Part shown: one piece after another, positions 1 to 8,388 of the stretch
Layout of the letters: each line of letters opens with the position of its first letter
Position numbering within the stretch: position 1 is the first letter of the stretch
DNA from: Pseudobdellovibrio sp.
GTDB lineage: Bacteria > Bdellovibrionota > Bdellovibrionia > Bdellovibrionales > Bdellovibrionaceae
DNA: 59,845 bases
NCBI GenBank assembly: GCA_023701385.1
Contig: JAMPXC010000017.1
Coordinates: 1-59,845 of the forward strand
Direction: 5' to 3'
Program-made: the position numbers and the translations under genes
Notes under the pieces: model-generated
What the model saw: only the letters and a program-made list of their open reading frames with translations
Database searches by the model: none
What the model was told of the DNA's origin: nothing

Positions 1-189
1 CTTATTCTAAAGGGCCGACCTCGCGGTCGTCCTCTGGTACTAACTAAATTCTATGTCTCAGGATGAGCCGTCACAAGGTAGTCCAGATCAGTTCTAGACT
101 ACAATGACTCATAATTTCACATTTTGGACTTTCGGCGTATTACTAAAATACAATTTATGACTTACTATGAAACTTGGGGAGACACTAAT

Positions 190-2487
190 ATGAAACAATT
201 GTTATTGGGTGTGGTCGCATCTTTTGCGGCGGTAAGCATGATTGCTTGTGCGCCGGTGAAATTCACAAAGTCAGATAATCAAAAGCTAACTGTTGATGAT
301 GGCCCAACCGGAGTAACAATCGTGTGTGACCCTCGCATCTCCCCAAATGCAGTGACATACACTTACGCAGCCTCAGGAAATCCAAGTCTTCTTTCAAATT
401 GTGATACAGCAAATATCAACTACGAATGGATTATCAAACGTTCTGATTCCTCGGTAGTAAATGTTTCGATCCCCAATCTTTCTGGTGCTAACCCTGCGAA
501 TATAGATTTAAGAACTTTAGGTGAAGGCACATATTATATTTTCTTAACCGCTCGTGATCCAGATGGGCAAAAAGCTCCGTTCACAGCCACAACGCCACTT
601 GAATTAGTTGTTCCAGGCTCTGGCACAGGCAACTCATTAACATGTGACCCTAAATTAAATGGCAACTTAACAACGATCACTTTAAATTCCGCAGATAATA
701 ACCCAACAGTTTCTGCGAACTGTACGCCAGCCGCAGGTTCTTATATCTGGACAGTTACTAAAAATGGATCAACAATTACGATTGCCGGTTTAAGTGGAGC
801 AAGTTCTTCTCCTAATATTAAAGGTTACGGTGCGGGTACTTATCGGATCTCTTTATATGCAACAGCCAGCGGTTCAGCGCACTGGCAAACTTCGGTTCCA
901 TTAACTATAACAGTTAATGATCCACCACCGTCCCAAACTCCGATTTTATGTAATCCGAAAATTAATGGTTCGCTTAATAGCTTAACGGTAACAACAACAA
1001 CAAATAACCCGTTAATTTCTGCTAACTGCGCACCTTCAGATGTAACTTACTCTTGGAGCGTGACTAAGAACGGTCAAACGGTAAGCCTTCCCTCGTTAAA
1101 TGATGCGAACTCGAATCCTGATTTCGTAGCTTTAGGTAATGGAACTTATTTAATTTACTTAACTGCGACAAAAGCAAATCATGTAACATACAATACAACA
1201 AACGCGTTAACAATTACTGTAGATAACTCTGGTGTAAATAATTTAACGATCGATTGTTCACCTCGCTTAAATGTGGATTCAACGGCAATCACAATTAATA
1301 GTTCTACAGGTAATCCAACGTTAAATGCTAACTGTAACCCGAGCACGGTGACCTATAATTGGTCGGTTTACCGTAACGGTGTACCGGTTACGATCAGCGG
1401 TATCGGTGGCGCAACGTCAGTACCAAACTTCTTAGCTGCAGGTCTTGGCACTTACTATGTTTATTTAAGCGCAAACCAAACTAACTACAATGCCTATACA
1501 ATTCCAACGCCATTGGAAGTAACTGTAGCCAATGTGGTTACACCAACACGCCGTGTGACTTTAGCTAAAGACGTGCAAGTGACAGATAATAAAGTAGATA
1601 TCGTTCTTATCGTGGATGATTCTAACTCGATGTTGTCAGACAACAGAAAACTAGCACAGCGTTTACAAGGTTTTGTAAACAATCTGACTTCGCAAAATGT
1701 TGACTGGCAAATGTGCGCGACGGTAACACATTCACAATTAATCGGACAATATTACTACTGGGGAGCTTCTCGTAACTGGGTAGACTATGTTGGATCGCCA
1801 CAATGGATCTTAAAACGTGGTGCTGCAGATCCGTATTCAATTTTCACAAAAACAATTGATGCCATCGGTGCAGGTTGGGCAGATACAGATGACGAACGTG
1901 CTATTAAAGCCGCTTTCTGGCATGCTGAATACGCTTCAAGCAACACTTGTTACAGAAGTGATGCATCGATTTCTGTGATTATTATTTCAGACGAAGATGT
2001 TCGTTCAGTAGGTGGCGATTCGGCACAAGTGTTCTATGGTGGCGAATTAAAACAACTTGAAGCAGATGATCTTCCGCAAGCTTACGTGAATAAAATCAAA
2101 CAGAAATTCGGTATGAATAAACGTTTCACAGTGAACTCAATCATTGTTAAGCCAGGTGATACAGCTTGTATGCAGGCACAAGACAGCGGTGGTTCGAAAT
2201 CTCACTACGGTAAATACTACGCTGAACTTTCAAGTTTAACGAATGGTTTTACTTCAAGTATTTGTGCGAACGATTATTCTGAAAACTTAAATTACTTCCG
2301 CGATCGTATCATAAGCTCTTTAGCTTCGATCCCACTTGAGTGTGCCCCGGTAGGTACAATTGATGTAACAGTGACTCCAGCGGTTGCCGGCATGTCAACG
2401 CGTATTGAGAATAACGCACTTATCTTCTCGCCAGCGGTTCCGGCAGGCCACCATATTGATGTTGGCTACGATTGCCCGCGTAACTAA
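190..2487 (+). CDS. Lipoprotein with four tandem Ig/PKD-like repeats and a C-terminal VWA domain
   Basis: 765 aa. The ATG at 190 is chosen over an upstream ATG at 124 because GGGGAG lies 8 bases before it and the protein then opens with a lipoprotein signal (lipobox Cys20 in SMIAC). Four repeats start at Cys46, Cys152, Cys254 and Cys356, about 102 residues apart; each opens C-[DNS]-P-[RK], has a second Cys about 25 residues on, and ends in a GTYxIxL-like strand, so each looks like a disulfide-bonded beta sandwich. A von Willebrand A domain follows with MIDAS motif DDSNS at 476-480 and later SDED. The likely site is the outer membrane or cell surface, with metal-dependent adhesion or protein binding (inference). 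The partner is unknown. Confidence 0.85.
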   Translation: MKQLLLGVVASFAAVSMIACAPVKFTKSDNQKLTVDDGPTGVTIVCDPRISPNAVTYTYAASGNPSLLSNCDTANINYEWIIKRSDSSVVNVSIPNLSGANPANIDLRTLGEGTYYIFLTARDPDGQKAPFTATTPLELVVPGSGTGNSLTCDPKLNGNLTTITLNSADNNPTVSANCTPAAGSYIWTVTKNGSTITIAGLSGASSSPNIKGYGAGTYRISLYATASGSAHWQTSVPLTITVNDPPPSQTPILCNPKINGSLNSLTVTTTTNNPLISANCAPSDVTYSWSVTKNGQTVSLPSLNDANSNPDFVALGNGTYLIYLTATKANHVTYNTTNALTITVDNSGVNNLTIDCSPRLNVDSTAITINSSTGNPTLNANCNPSTVTYNWSVYRNGVPVTISGIGGATSVPNFLAAGLGTYYVYLSANQTNYNAYTIPTPLEVTVANVVTPTRRVTLAKDVQVTDNKVDIVLIVDDSNSMLSDNRKLAQRLQGFVNNLTSQNVDWQMCATVTHSQLIGQYYYWGASRNWVDYVGSPQWILKRGAADPYSIFTKTIDAIGAGWADTDDERAIKAAFWHAEYASSNTCYRSDASISVIIISDEDVRSVGGDSAQVFYGGELKQLEADDLPQAYVNKIKQKFGMNKRFTVNSIIVKPGDTACMQAQDSGGSKSHYGKYYAELSSLTNGFTSSICANDYSENLNYFRDRIISSLASIPLECAPVGTIDVTVTPAVAGMSTRIENNALIFSPAVPAGHHIDVGYDCPRN

Positions 2488-2499
2488 TTGAATCTGTAA

Positions 2500-2542
2500 A
2501 AATCCTTCGCTTAAATTTAAATATAAATTAAGCGAGGGATTT
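2500..2542 (+). promoter_or_regulatory. Long hairpin that buries the ribosome binding site of the 2546 gene
   Basis: Bases 2500-2514 pair with 2528-2542 over 15 positions, with one G-U wobble (2506/2536) and a 13-base AT-rich loop. The 3' arm contains GCGAGGGA, the only good Shine-Dalgarno for the ATG at 2546. It begins 12 bases after the stop of the VWA gene. There is no T-run after it, so a simple terminator is less likely than translational control or an RNA-processing or stability element. Confidence 0.6.
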
Positions 2543-2545
2543 CAA

Positions 2546-2962
2546 ATGAAACTAATCACGTTATTAGCTGCGACTTTATTATTAAGTGTTTCTGCTTATT
2601 CAGCAGAAGCTCCGCAAAAGCCTGTTGAAAAAGGTTATATCGATTTCGGGCTTGTTCCTTATCATGGACAACGCACGCAAGTTTTAACTTTAACGAACAA
2701 TTCTGCAGAGCCGTTAACGGATATCTCATTAAAAATTAATGGCGATTTTTATATGAAACACAATTGTCCTCAGACATTACAAGCTAAAGAAGCTTGTAAA
2801 GCTAAAATCACATTCTGGGCAACTCGCGAGGGTGGTCATTACGGCCGTCTAAAAGTAACGACTTCGGCCAAGGATTATCATTACGAACTATATGGTTATG
2901 GTGATAGAGATCCGCTCGGCAATATTCCAAACCCGCCGATTCCTAATCCGCCACGTCCGTAA
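2546..2962 (+). CDS. Small secreted protein with an ASH/choice-of-anchor-like beta domain
   Basis: 138 aa with a clear signal peptide (cleavage near SAYSA-EA). The mature part reads DFGLVPYHGQ, then LTLTNNS, then NCPQTLQAKEACKAKITFW, the pattern of ASH/HYDIN-type and choice-of-anchor-D sandwiches in which a conserved DFG turn leads into an Ig-like fold. Two cysteines (NCP and EAC) may form a disulfide. The tail is proline-rich (PNPPIPNPPRP). It lies 58 bases after the VWA lipoprotein on the same strand and may act with it in the periplasm. Its function is not known. Confidence 0.75.
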   Translation: MKLITLLAATLLLSVSAYSAEAPQKPVEKGYIDFGLVPYHGQRTQVLTLTNNSAEPLTDISLKINGDFYMKHNCPQTLQAKEACKAKITFWATREGGHYGRLKVTTSAKDYHYELYGYGDRDPLGNIPNPPIPNPPRP

Positions 2963-3030
2963 GCTTTGCCGTTGGCGAATCTTACTTGCGGTCGTCCTTA
3001 GTGCTGGAATCGTAGTTTGTGTGAAAAATA

Positions 3031-3065
3031 AAAAAGGGTTTTAGTGATGAGCTAAAACCCTTTTT
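3031..3065. terminator. Bidirectional intrinsic terminator
   Basis: A perfect 14-bp stem (3031-3044 with 3052-3065) has a 7-base loop, and T-rich DNA follows on both strands. It sits between convergent genes ending at 2962 and 3089, so it can stop transcription from either side. Confidence 0.9.
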
Positions 3066-3088
3066 CTTTTTTTTGATTTTGAATTTAA

Positions 3089-3688
3089 TTAGCGAGCAGA
3101 ATCTTTGATAAATAACGTCATGTAGTGACGAACTAAGTACTGCGTTTTGAAAGGTTGGCCTTTGAATGACCAAAGAACTTCTTCAAAAGCGCCCCATTTC
3201 GCTTCAAAGATCTCTTCATCCATAACGATTGTAACGTTTTCTTTAGCTTGAGGTTGTGGGATCGCTGTATTTCCCACGTAGTGGAAACGCATGCTAACGA
3301 CTCCAGCAGCTTTGATTGAGAAAATCATTTTATAACCGTTACGGAATAACATGAAGTCAGCATGAGTTTTTGCAATCCCATAAACTTTGATACGGCCTAA
3401 AACTGAAGGTTTTAATTCATTGAATGACGCTGCAGCTTCGGCGAAGTCATTTTTTAAACGTAATAAGAACTGGATTGATTCGTTAACAAGAATTCTTTGA
3501 GTATCTAAACCCAAGTTCATGTCGATCATGACTGATTTTTCAAGCTGTTCATCAGCTGAAACTAACTCGCGGATCCAACCGTTTTGGTTAGGTTGAGATT
3601 GTTGGCCGTGGGTGGTGTGCGTAGCACCAGCGTGGCTAGTACCAGTACTTGGACTCATATCAGGCATTTTGTTTTTAAAAATATCCAT
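3089..3688 (-). CDS. Conserved-looking hypothetical protein
   Basis: 199 aa. The start ATG at 3688 (MDIFKNKMPDM) is preferred over one at 3733 because TGGAGTG precedes it. There is no signal peptide or membrane segment. The first ~40 residues are a low-complexity Ser/Thr/His/Gln linker. The rest is mixed alpha/beta with regular hydrophobic spacing, suggesting a folded cytoplasmic domain that ends in a Phe/Tyr-rich stretch. I recognise no family motif. It is probably monocistronic: a terminator lies downstream and an unrelated convergent gene beyond that. Confidence 0.7.
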   Translation of the reverse strand: MDIFKNKMPDMSPSTGTSHAGATHTTHGQQSQPNQNGWIRELVSADEQLEKSVMIDMNLGLDTQRILVNESIQFLLRLKNDFAEAAASFNELKPSVLGRIKVYGIAKTHADFMLFRNGYKMIFSIKAAGVVSMRFHYVGNTAIPQPQAKENVTIVMDEEIFEAKWGAFEEVLWSFKGQPFKTQYLVRHYMTLFIKDSAR

Positions 3689-3772
3689 AGGTTTACACTC
3701 CAATCGACGCTCTACGCGCACGACATCTCTCATTTTTCAAGGACACCCTAGACCTTGTCAATGGTTAATCCC

Positions 3773-6670
3773 TTAATTTGAAGACTGGCGACCTGGAATT
3801 CCGCCGCCAATTTGTAGGCTTAAACCTGTTTGGAAATCATCCTGTGCGTATTGGGGCGATAGAGGAGCATAAACACCAAATATAAAATTTACAGGAAGTA
3901 AATAGCCCAAAGTTGTCTCTAGGCGCGCCTCTGCGCCGGCACTCCAGAATGAGCGGCTCATGTTTTCAGCTTTAAGAAAGTCGTTTTTATCAAAAGCGCC
4001 ACCTGAAACAGTCAGGCCATCAACAACGATTGCGCCATTAATGCGTTTTAAATAATACAAATAAGTTCCTGAGCCGCTGTTTACGGTACCTACCGGAAAG
4101 CGGTATTCGGTATTTAGCGTTGTCATGCGTGAACCAAAAAATTGACCCACACCGTAACCGCGCAAGACGAAATCAGGCATCGTGCTATCTGATAACGATG
4201 GCATCACAGCACTGCTTGTTCCGAAGCGGGTAGAAACTTTTTGAAACGTGTGCATAAAGCTCAGTTTTGCATAAAGTGAATGATCCTCAGGTAACCAACG
4301 TGAATTATAACCAATTAAGGCCCCCGTGGCTTGGTCGTAATCGCCTAATAAATCGGGCGCATCTTTTTTTGTCGATTTTTGATTTTCTAATTGTAAAAAA
4401 ATGCCCCAGCCGCTTGTTGGGTAAATATCAAAAAGTGTTTGATCAATACTTTTATAAGAAGCTTGAATGTAAGGGCCTGCGTGCTGTGTGCGAACATCAG
4501 ATTGTTCAACTTCAGAATATTGCAGGCCTGCATTCATAGCTAATTTAGAACTGATTTTGAAAGTATCTGGAATAAATCCTAAAGCCGCCAAACTGCGATC
4601 GATAAAAATATCGGTGTTACCGATTGGTCTAAAATTTCTTGTGGCACTTAAGGTAAATGGCCAAGTAAAGGCTGAATTGATGTAATCAAAATCGTAACCA
4701 ACTTTTTTGATAAATGAGTCGTAATCTACGGCTAAATTATAACGGTGGATTAATAACGGGTCTTGGCTTCCGGTCACAGCTTGAAAGAAAACGCTGTTGT
4801 TGGCACTTGAAGTAGAAACAAAAGGAATCCAGTAATGCGGGTACAAATACTTTAAAGATTCTGCATCTTCGATAGTGTATTCGTAATCGGCAATCGGTGT
4901 TTCAGTGTATTGGTAACGCTCACGAAATTTATTCGAAATTTTTGGTAAAGCTTTGTACTGATGCAGATCAAAACCTTGCACCTGAAAACCACCGGCTGTG
5001 TGAACAGTGGCAATCGCGTAACCTTCTTTGTTTACATCAAAATCAAGAGCGCCAGTTAATAAATGGCTGACAGGAACGTCACCACCGACATCTCTGTATT
5101 GGTAAATATTTGAAACGCCGCTTTTAACTGAAGTGAAATAGATTTTTCCAAAGCGGTTTTTAAGATGTTCAACTTCAGGTGCTGAGACTTTGAAGTCTGA
5201 CAGTTTGTGAGTTTTTAGATTGAATAATTTCGCTTGAATATGGCCCTTAACATCTTTAATTCCAACGAATAATTCGTTGTCGTTGTAGATTGAAATTTCA
5301 TGCAAGCGTTCGTTAAAGCCAAGTTCTAAAAGCTGATCAATGCTTTCGGTGGCTACGTTCATGGCTTTTAACTGCGTTTTACCGTTGAACGTTGAGATAA
5401 AGTAAATGATGTTACCGTGTGAATTCCAGATCGGGTTTCTGGCTCTGGCTGCCGTGGTTAATTTTTTTTCTTTATCTTCAGTTAAATCAAAAGTGTAAAG
5501 ATCAGAAAAAAGTCTTTTTGAATCCACTAAATCAAGTTTTGCAAAAACGATTTTATTTTGTTCAGGATGGAATTCAAAAGTTGAAATATCTCCGTCCGGA
5601 GCTTTTTTAAACTTTTGGCGTTCCCATTTGTTTTCCTGCTTATTAAAATTGTAAAAAGCAATTTTTTTGCCTTTTTTATTCGTAGAAACTAAGGCTAGCG
5701 TTTCACCCGTTGAATTAAATCTTGGATGACGGCCTGAGATCAGAGAAGGATCAATCGGAGTGGCTTGGCTTGTGGGTTCAACGCTTTGTAAAGTTTTAAG
5801 CTGTTCTTCGGCCTGGCGTTGGTAAGTATCTAACGTCAGTAAATAATGGCTTTCGTAATTGTAACCGTAAATTCTTTCGTGTGGAGCTTCAACCCAGTAA
5901 GGAAGGCGAGACGCATGACCTAAAGTTAGTTCATTGATCGCTTTACCTTGATCTTTGGTTCCGATATCAGACATCAACATCGAACCAAATAGGTAAGGTC
6001 TGCTTCCATACGGCCAAGTCGGTAACATTTCGTTGGCTTCAGCTAAAGTGTAGTGAAAAAGTTTTTTCTCTAAAACAAGGGCGCGAATTCCCGCATCCTG
6101 AAAGTAGGATTTTGTTCTTCCTCGGTGAGTAAAGCGGCTTTCGATTTCAACCGCCATACCTTCTTTCCACCACAGAGGTAAAAGAAGATTTGGGGCTACG
6201 ATATTTCCAAAAAGGGGTTTAGCAAGCTTGTAAAGATCTTCGGCAGGGTAGAGTTGCATCACGTGGGCTAATTCGTGGATAAAAAGCTCTTTGGCCCATT
6301 CGCCGGATTCAGATAACGCATCATCGCGACCGGCTTGCACCGGATAAATCATGATATAAGCGTATGGAAGTAGAGTCGTAAATCCATTCGGGGCATCGGT
6401 GGAATCATTTAAAATCACCACAATCTTTTCTTTGGGCGCTACAGTGAAAATAGTCATTATTTCGGCATATGACTGCTCGGCAATGCGAGCATAGTATAGA
6501 CCTAGGTCCTGCTGCTCAGCAGAATAAAAGATCTCAAAGTGCGGAGTGGTCAGCATTTGCCATTTTTCTCGAGAATCTCCAATGCGTTGTGCAAAAATCG
6601 ACTCAATCGGCGTACAAAGCGAGACAAGCAAAACCAAAATTAGGTAGAATCTTGAGATAAATTTAATCAT
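3773..6670 (-). CDS. Secreted HExxH metallopeptidase-like / beta-propeller / outer-membrane barrel protein
   Basis: 965 aa with signal peptide (about residues 1-28). Three parts can be read. First is a peptidase-MA-like zinc domain with HELAH at 132-136 and WKEGMAVE giving a candidate third ligand Glu170. Second, from about 300 to 580, are TolB/WD40-like propeller repeats (GRHPRFNSTGETLALVS, ARNPIWNSHGNIIYFIS). Third, from about 640, is a strand-rich region like a BamA/surface-antigen barrel, ending near GGGIPGR. It is divergently transcribed from pal. The domain order suggests a surface protease or an outer-membrane assembly factor; the substrate is unknown. Confidence 0.8.
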   Translation of the reverse strand: MIKFISRFYLILVLLVSLCTPIESIFAQRIGDSREKWQMLTTPHFEIFYSAEQQDLGLYYARIAEQSYAEIMTIFTVAPKEKIVVILNDSTDAPNGFTTLLPYAYIMIYPVQAGRDDALSESGEWAKELFIHELAHVMQLYPAEDLYKLAKPLFGNIVAPNLLLPLWWKEGMAVEIESRFTHRGRTKSYFQDAGIRALVLEKKLFHYTLAEANEMLPTWPYGSRPYLFGSMLMSDIGTKDQGKAINELTLGHASRLPYWVEAPHERIYGYNYESHYLLTLDTYQRQAEEQLKTLQSVEPTSQATPIDPSLISGRHPRFNSTGETLALVSTNKKGKKIAFYNFNKQENKWERQKFKKAPDGDISTFEFHPEQNKIVFAKLDLVDSKRLFSDLYTFDLTEDKEKKLTTAARARNPIWNSHGNIIYFISTFNGKTQLKAMNVATESIDQLLELGFNERLHEISIYNDNELFVGIKDVKGHIQAKLFNLKTHKLSDFKVSAPEVEHLKNRFGKIYFTSVKSGVSNIYQYRDVGGDVPVSHLLTGALDFDVNKEGYAIATVHTAGGFQVQGFDLHQYKALPKISNKFRERYQYTETPIADYEYTIEDAESLKYLYPHYWIPFVSTSSANNSVFFQAVTGSQDPLLIHRYNLAVDYDSFIKKVGYDFDYINSAFTWPFTLSATRNFRPIGNTDIFIDRSLAALGFIPDTFKISSKLAMNAGLQYSEVEQSDVRTQHAGPYIQASYKSIDQTLFDIYPTSGWGIFLQLENQKSTKKDAPDLLGDYDQATGALIGYNSRWLPEDHSLYAKLSFMHTFQKVSTRFGTSSAVMPSLSDSTMPDFVLRGYGVGQFFGSRMTTLNTEYRFPVGTVNSGSGTYLYYLKRINGAIVVDGLTVSGGAFDKNDFLKAENMSRSFWSAGAEARLETTLGYLLPVNFIFGVYAPLSPQYAQDDFQTGLSLQIGGGIPGRQSSN

Positions 6671-6697
6671 GGTTGATTGTTGAATGCCAATCGGGGT

Positions 6698-6725
6698 TTG
6701 ACAAGGTTTTACAATGGTCTAAATT
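6698..6725 (+). promoter_or_regulatory. Candidate sigma-70 promoter of the pal operon
   Basis: A perfect -35 TTGACA (6698-6703) is followed after 16 bases by TAAATT (6720-6725), which keeps the first two bases and the last T of the -10 consensus. It lies 58 bases upstream of the pal ATG, within the 112-base gap to the divergent 965-residue gene. Confidence 0.55.
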
Positions 6726-6741
6726 GGAAATTCATACATGT

Positions 6742-6756
6742 CGTGCCGAAGGCACG
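6742..6756 (+). promoter_or_regulatory. GAA-loop hairpin in the pal leader
   Basis: CGTGCC-GAA-GGCACG forms a perfect 6-bp stem with a 3-base loop, 14 bases before the AGGAGG ribosome site of pal. No T-run follows, so it is not a terminator. It is one of five similar palindromes in the window. Confidence 0.5.
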
Positions 6757-6782
6757 CAGAGGTACAACTTAGGAGGATATCG

Positions 6783-7334
6783 ATGAATCAAAATTTAAAA
6801 AAATCACTAACTACAGTTGCAGCAGCTTTAGTAATCGCATCAATGGTGTCAGGCTGTTCTTTATTCAGAAAGAAAAGTGGTGATGGTTCATCTGGTGATG
6901 GCTCAAACATCCGCAGCGAAACTACAGCTTCAGGATCTTCAGAAACTTTAGATAACTCACCCATCAATTTAGGTGTAACTGGTTCTGACTCTGGTTCTAT
7001 CGAAGGTTTAAAAACTGTGTTCTTCCCTTACGACTCTTCTTCTTTATCTGAAACTGAGTCGCAAAAATTAATGGGTAATATCGAGTGGATGAAAAAAAAT
7101 CCAAACGCTAAATTAACTATCGAAGGTCACTGTGACCAACGTGGTTCTGCTGAATACAACTTAGCTTTAGGTGAGCGTCGTGCAAATGCAGTTCGCCAAG
7201 TGTTTGTTTCTAACGGCATTAAAGGTAACCGCGTAACTGTTGTTAGCTTTGGTAAAGAGAAATTATTAGCGCAAGGTGATTCTGACGAAGCGATGGCTAA
7301 AAATCGTCGTGCTAACTTTGTTCCGGTTCAATAA
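6783..7334 (+). CDS. pal: Peptidoglycan-associated lipoprotein Pal
   Basis: 183 aa. Pal anchors the outer membrane to peptidoglycan and works with the Tol complex during constriction. The start at 6783 is fixed by a perfect AGGAGG (6771-6776). The lipobox is MVSGC with Cys25. After a Ser/Gly-rich linker comes the OmpA-like peptidoglycan-binding domain, with FFPYDSSSLS, IEGHCDQRGSAEYNLALGER and RANAVRQVF; the Asp and Arg that hold meso-diaminopimelate are present. Its stop overlaps the next start (TAATG), so the three lipoprotein genes form one operon. tolQRAB are not in this window. Confidence 0.95.
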   Translation: MNQNLKKSLTTVAAALVIASMVSGCSLFRKKSGDGSSGDGSNIRSETTASGSSETLDNSPINLGVTGSDSGSIEGLKTVFFPYDSSSLSETESQKLMGNIEWMKKNPNAKLTIEGHCDQRGSAEYNLALGERRANAVRQVFVSNGIKGNRVTVVSFGKEKLLAQGDSDEAMAKNRRANFVPVQ

Positions 7335-7639
7335 TGATTAGAATTTTATTAGCGACACTGTATTTCTTTTTTGTTGTGGGGTGCGTGACCGTACCTCCTC
7401 CAAATGAAGAGTACACTCTTGCTAAGGCAGCCATTGATGCTGCCAAAGCCGTTCAAGCAGCCCGATATTCACCGGGCTTCTGGCATCAGGCTGAAGAATT
7501 TTACCGTCAGGCCAAAATTCTTTATAACGAGCGTGAATACGCCGAAGCCAAGTACTTATTCTTAAGTGCCAAAAGTTCTGCCGAAAAAGCCGAAAACTCA
7601 GCGCGCCTATTGCGCCAAAAAAGTGGAGACGTTTTATGA
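7334..7639 (+). CDS. Small DUF4398-type lipoprotein
   Basis: 101 aa. The lipobox is FFVVGC. The mature protein is a helical hairpin rich in Ala, Glu and Lys (AKAAIDAAKAVQAARYSPG, then AEEFYRQAKILYNEREYAEA), the pattern of DUF4398 proteins often found next to OmpA/Pal-family genes. It overlaps pal by one base at its start and the next gene by four bases (ATGA) at its end, so translation is probably coupled. It may act as a periplasmic partner or spacer for Pal; that role is inferred from context only. Confidence 0.8.
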   Translation: MIRILLATLYFFFVVGCVTVPPPNEEYTLAKAAIDAAKAVQAARYSPGFWHQAEEFYRQAKILYNEREYAEAKYLFLSAKSSAEKAENSARLLRQKSGDVL

Positions 7640-8373
7640 ATAAATTTAACTTAATGGTATCTATCGGAGCTGTTTTGTTTTTATCTTCGTGTTTAAAAAC
7701 ACGTTCAGAGCTTGGCGAAGGTTACCAATCACAAGTTTATTCAAAAAAACAAGCTGATAACCAAAAGCAAAATGCGAACGAGCCTTCTGAAATCGTTAAG
7801 GTTGATGAAAAAGACGAATTAATCCGTAACCTCAACGGCCGTGTTGAATCGTTAGAAAATCAAATCACGCAATTAAATAAAGAAAAACAAGAAGCTGACA
7901 AGCAAGGCAGCACAGACGGGCAAAAAATCCAAGTCTTACAAGATTCTTTAATTAAAATGGAAGCGCAGTTAACAAAGCTTGAGGCTGAATTAGCAGCGGC
8001 TAAAGTACAAGGTTCAACGGCTTCACATGCAACAGCTCCGGCGCCGAATTCTTCAGATGCTAAAGTTCCACCGGTTAAAGGTGAACTTAAGTCTTCAAAA
8101 AATACGACGTTTGATTTAGCTCAAGAATACTTTGCAAAAAAAGATTTCAAAAATGCGATCTTAGAATACCAAAAGTTTGTTGATGCTAATGTAAAAACAA
8201 AAAACAAACTAGTTCCTGAAGCGAAATACAAAATCGGTCTTTGCTTTGAATCAATGGGCTTAAAAGATGAAGCACAGTCTTTCTATGAAGAAGTAGCAGC
8301 TCAGCATGGCAACACTGAATTTGGTAAAAAAGCCAAAGCTAAAGTAACTAAAACTAATAAAACAAAAAAGTAA
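7636..8373 (+). CDS. CpoB/YbgF-like lipoprotein with coiled coil and TPR repeats
   Basis: 245 aa. Lipobox LSSC. A predicted coiled coil (about residues 55-120, heptads such as NLNGRVESLENQITQLNKEK) is followed by an Ala/Pro/Ser linker and two TPR units (YFAKKDFKNAILEYQKFV and AKYKIGLCFESMGLKDEA). This order (coiled coil, then C-terminal TPR) matches CpoB, which coordinates peptidoglycan synthesis with Tol-Pal constriction. Unlike classical CpoB it carries a lipid anchor. The third gene of the pal operon is the usual place for cpoB. A Lys-rich tail ends the protein. Confidence 0.8.
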   Translation: MNKFNLMVSIGAVLFLSSCLKTRSELGEGYQSQVYSKKQADNQKQNANEPSEIVKVDEKDELIRNLNGRVESLENQITQLNKEKQEADKQGSTDGQKIQVLQDSLIKMEAQLTKLEAELAAAKVQGSTASHATAPAPNSSDAKVPPVKGELKSSKNTTFDLAQEYFAKKDFKNAILEYQKFVDANVKTKNKLVPEAKYKIGLCFESMGLKDEAQSFYEEVAAQHGNTEFGKKAKAKVTKTNKTKK

Positions 8374-8388
8374 TAAATAGGGCTATTG

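Noticed and set aside
1-189. Promoter with -10 CATAAT at 110-115 for the VWA gene
   Set aside because: No acceptable -35 at 16-18 bases. An inverted repeat GTAGTC/GACTAC (78-83, 97-102) lies there but is short. No gene or known RNA seen in 1-189.
23-2998. 11-base repeat GCGGTCGTCCT at 23-33 and 2988-2998 flanking the first two genes
   Set aside because: Too short to call a mobile-element boundary. No inverted or direct target repeats, and no transposase between them.
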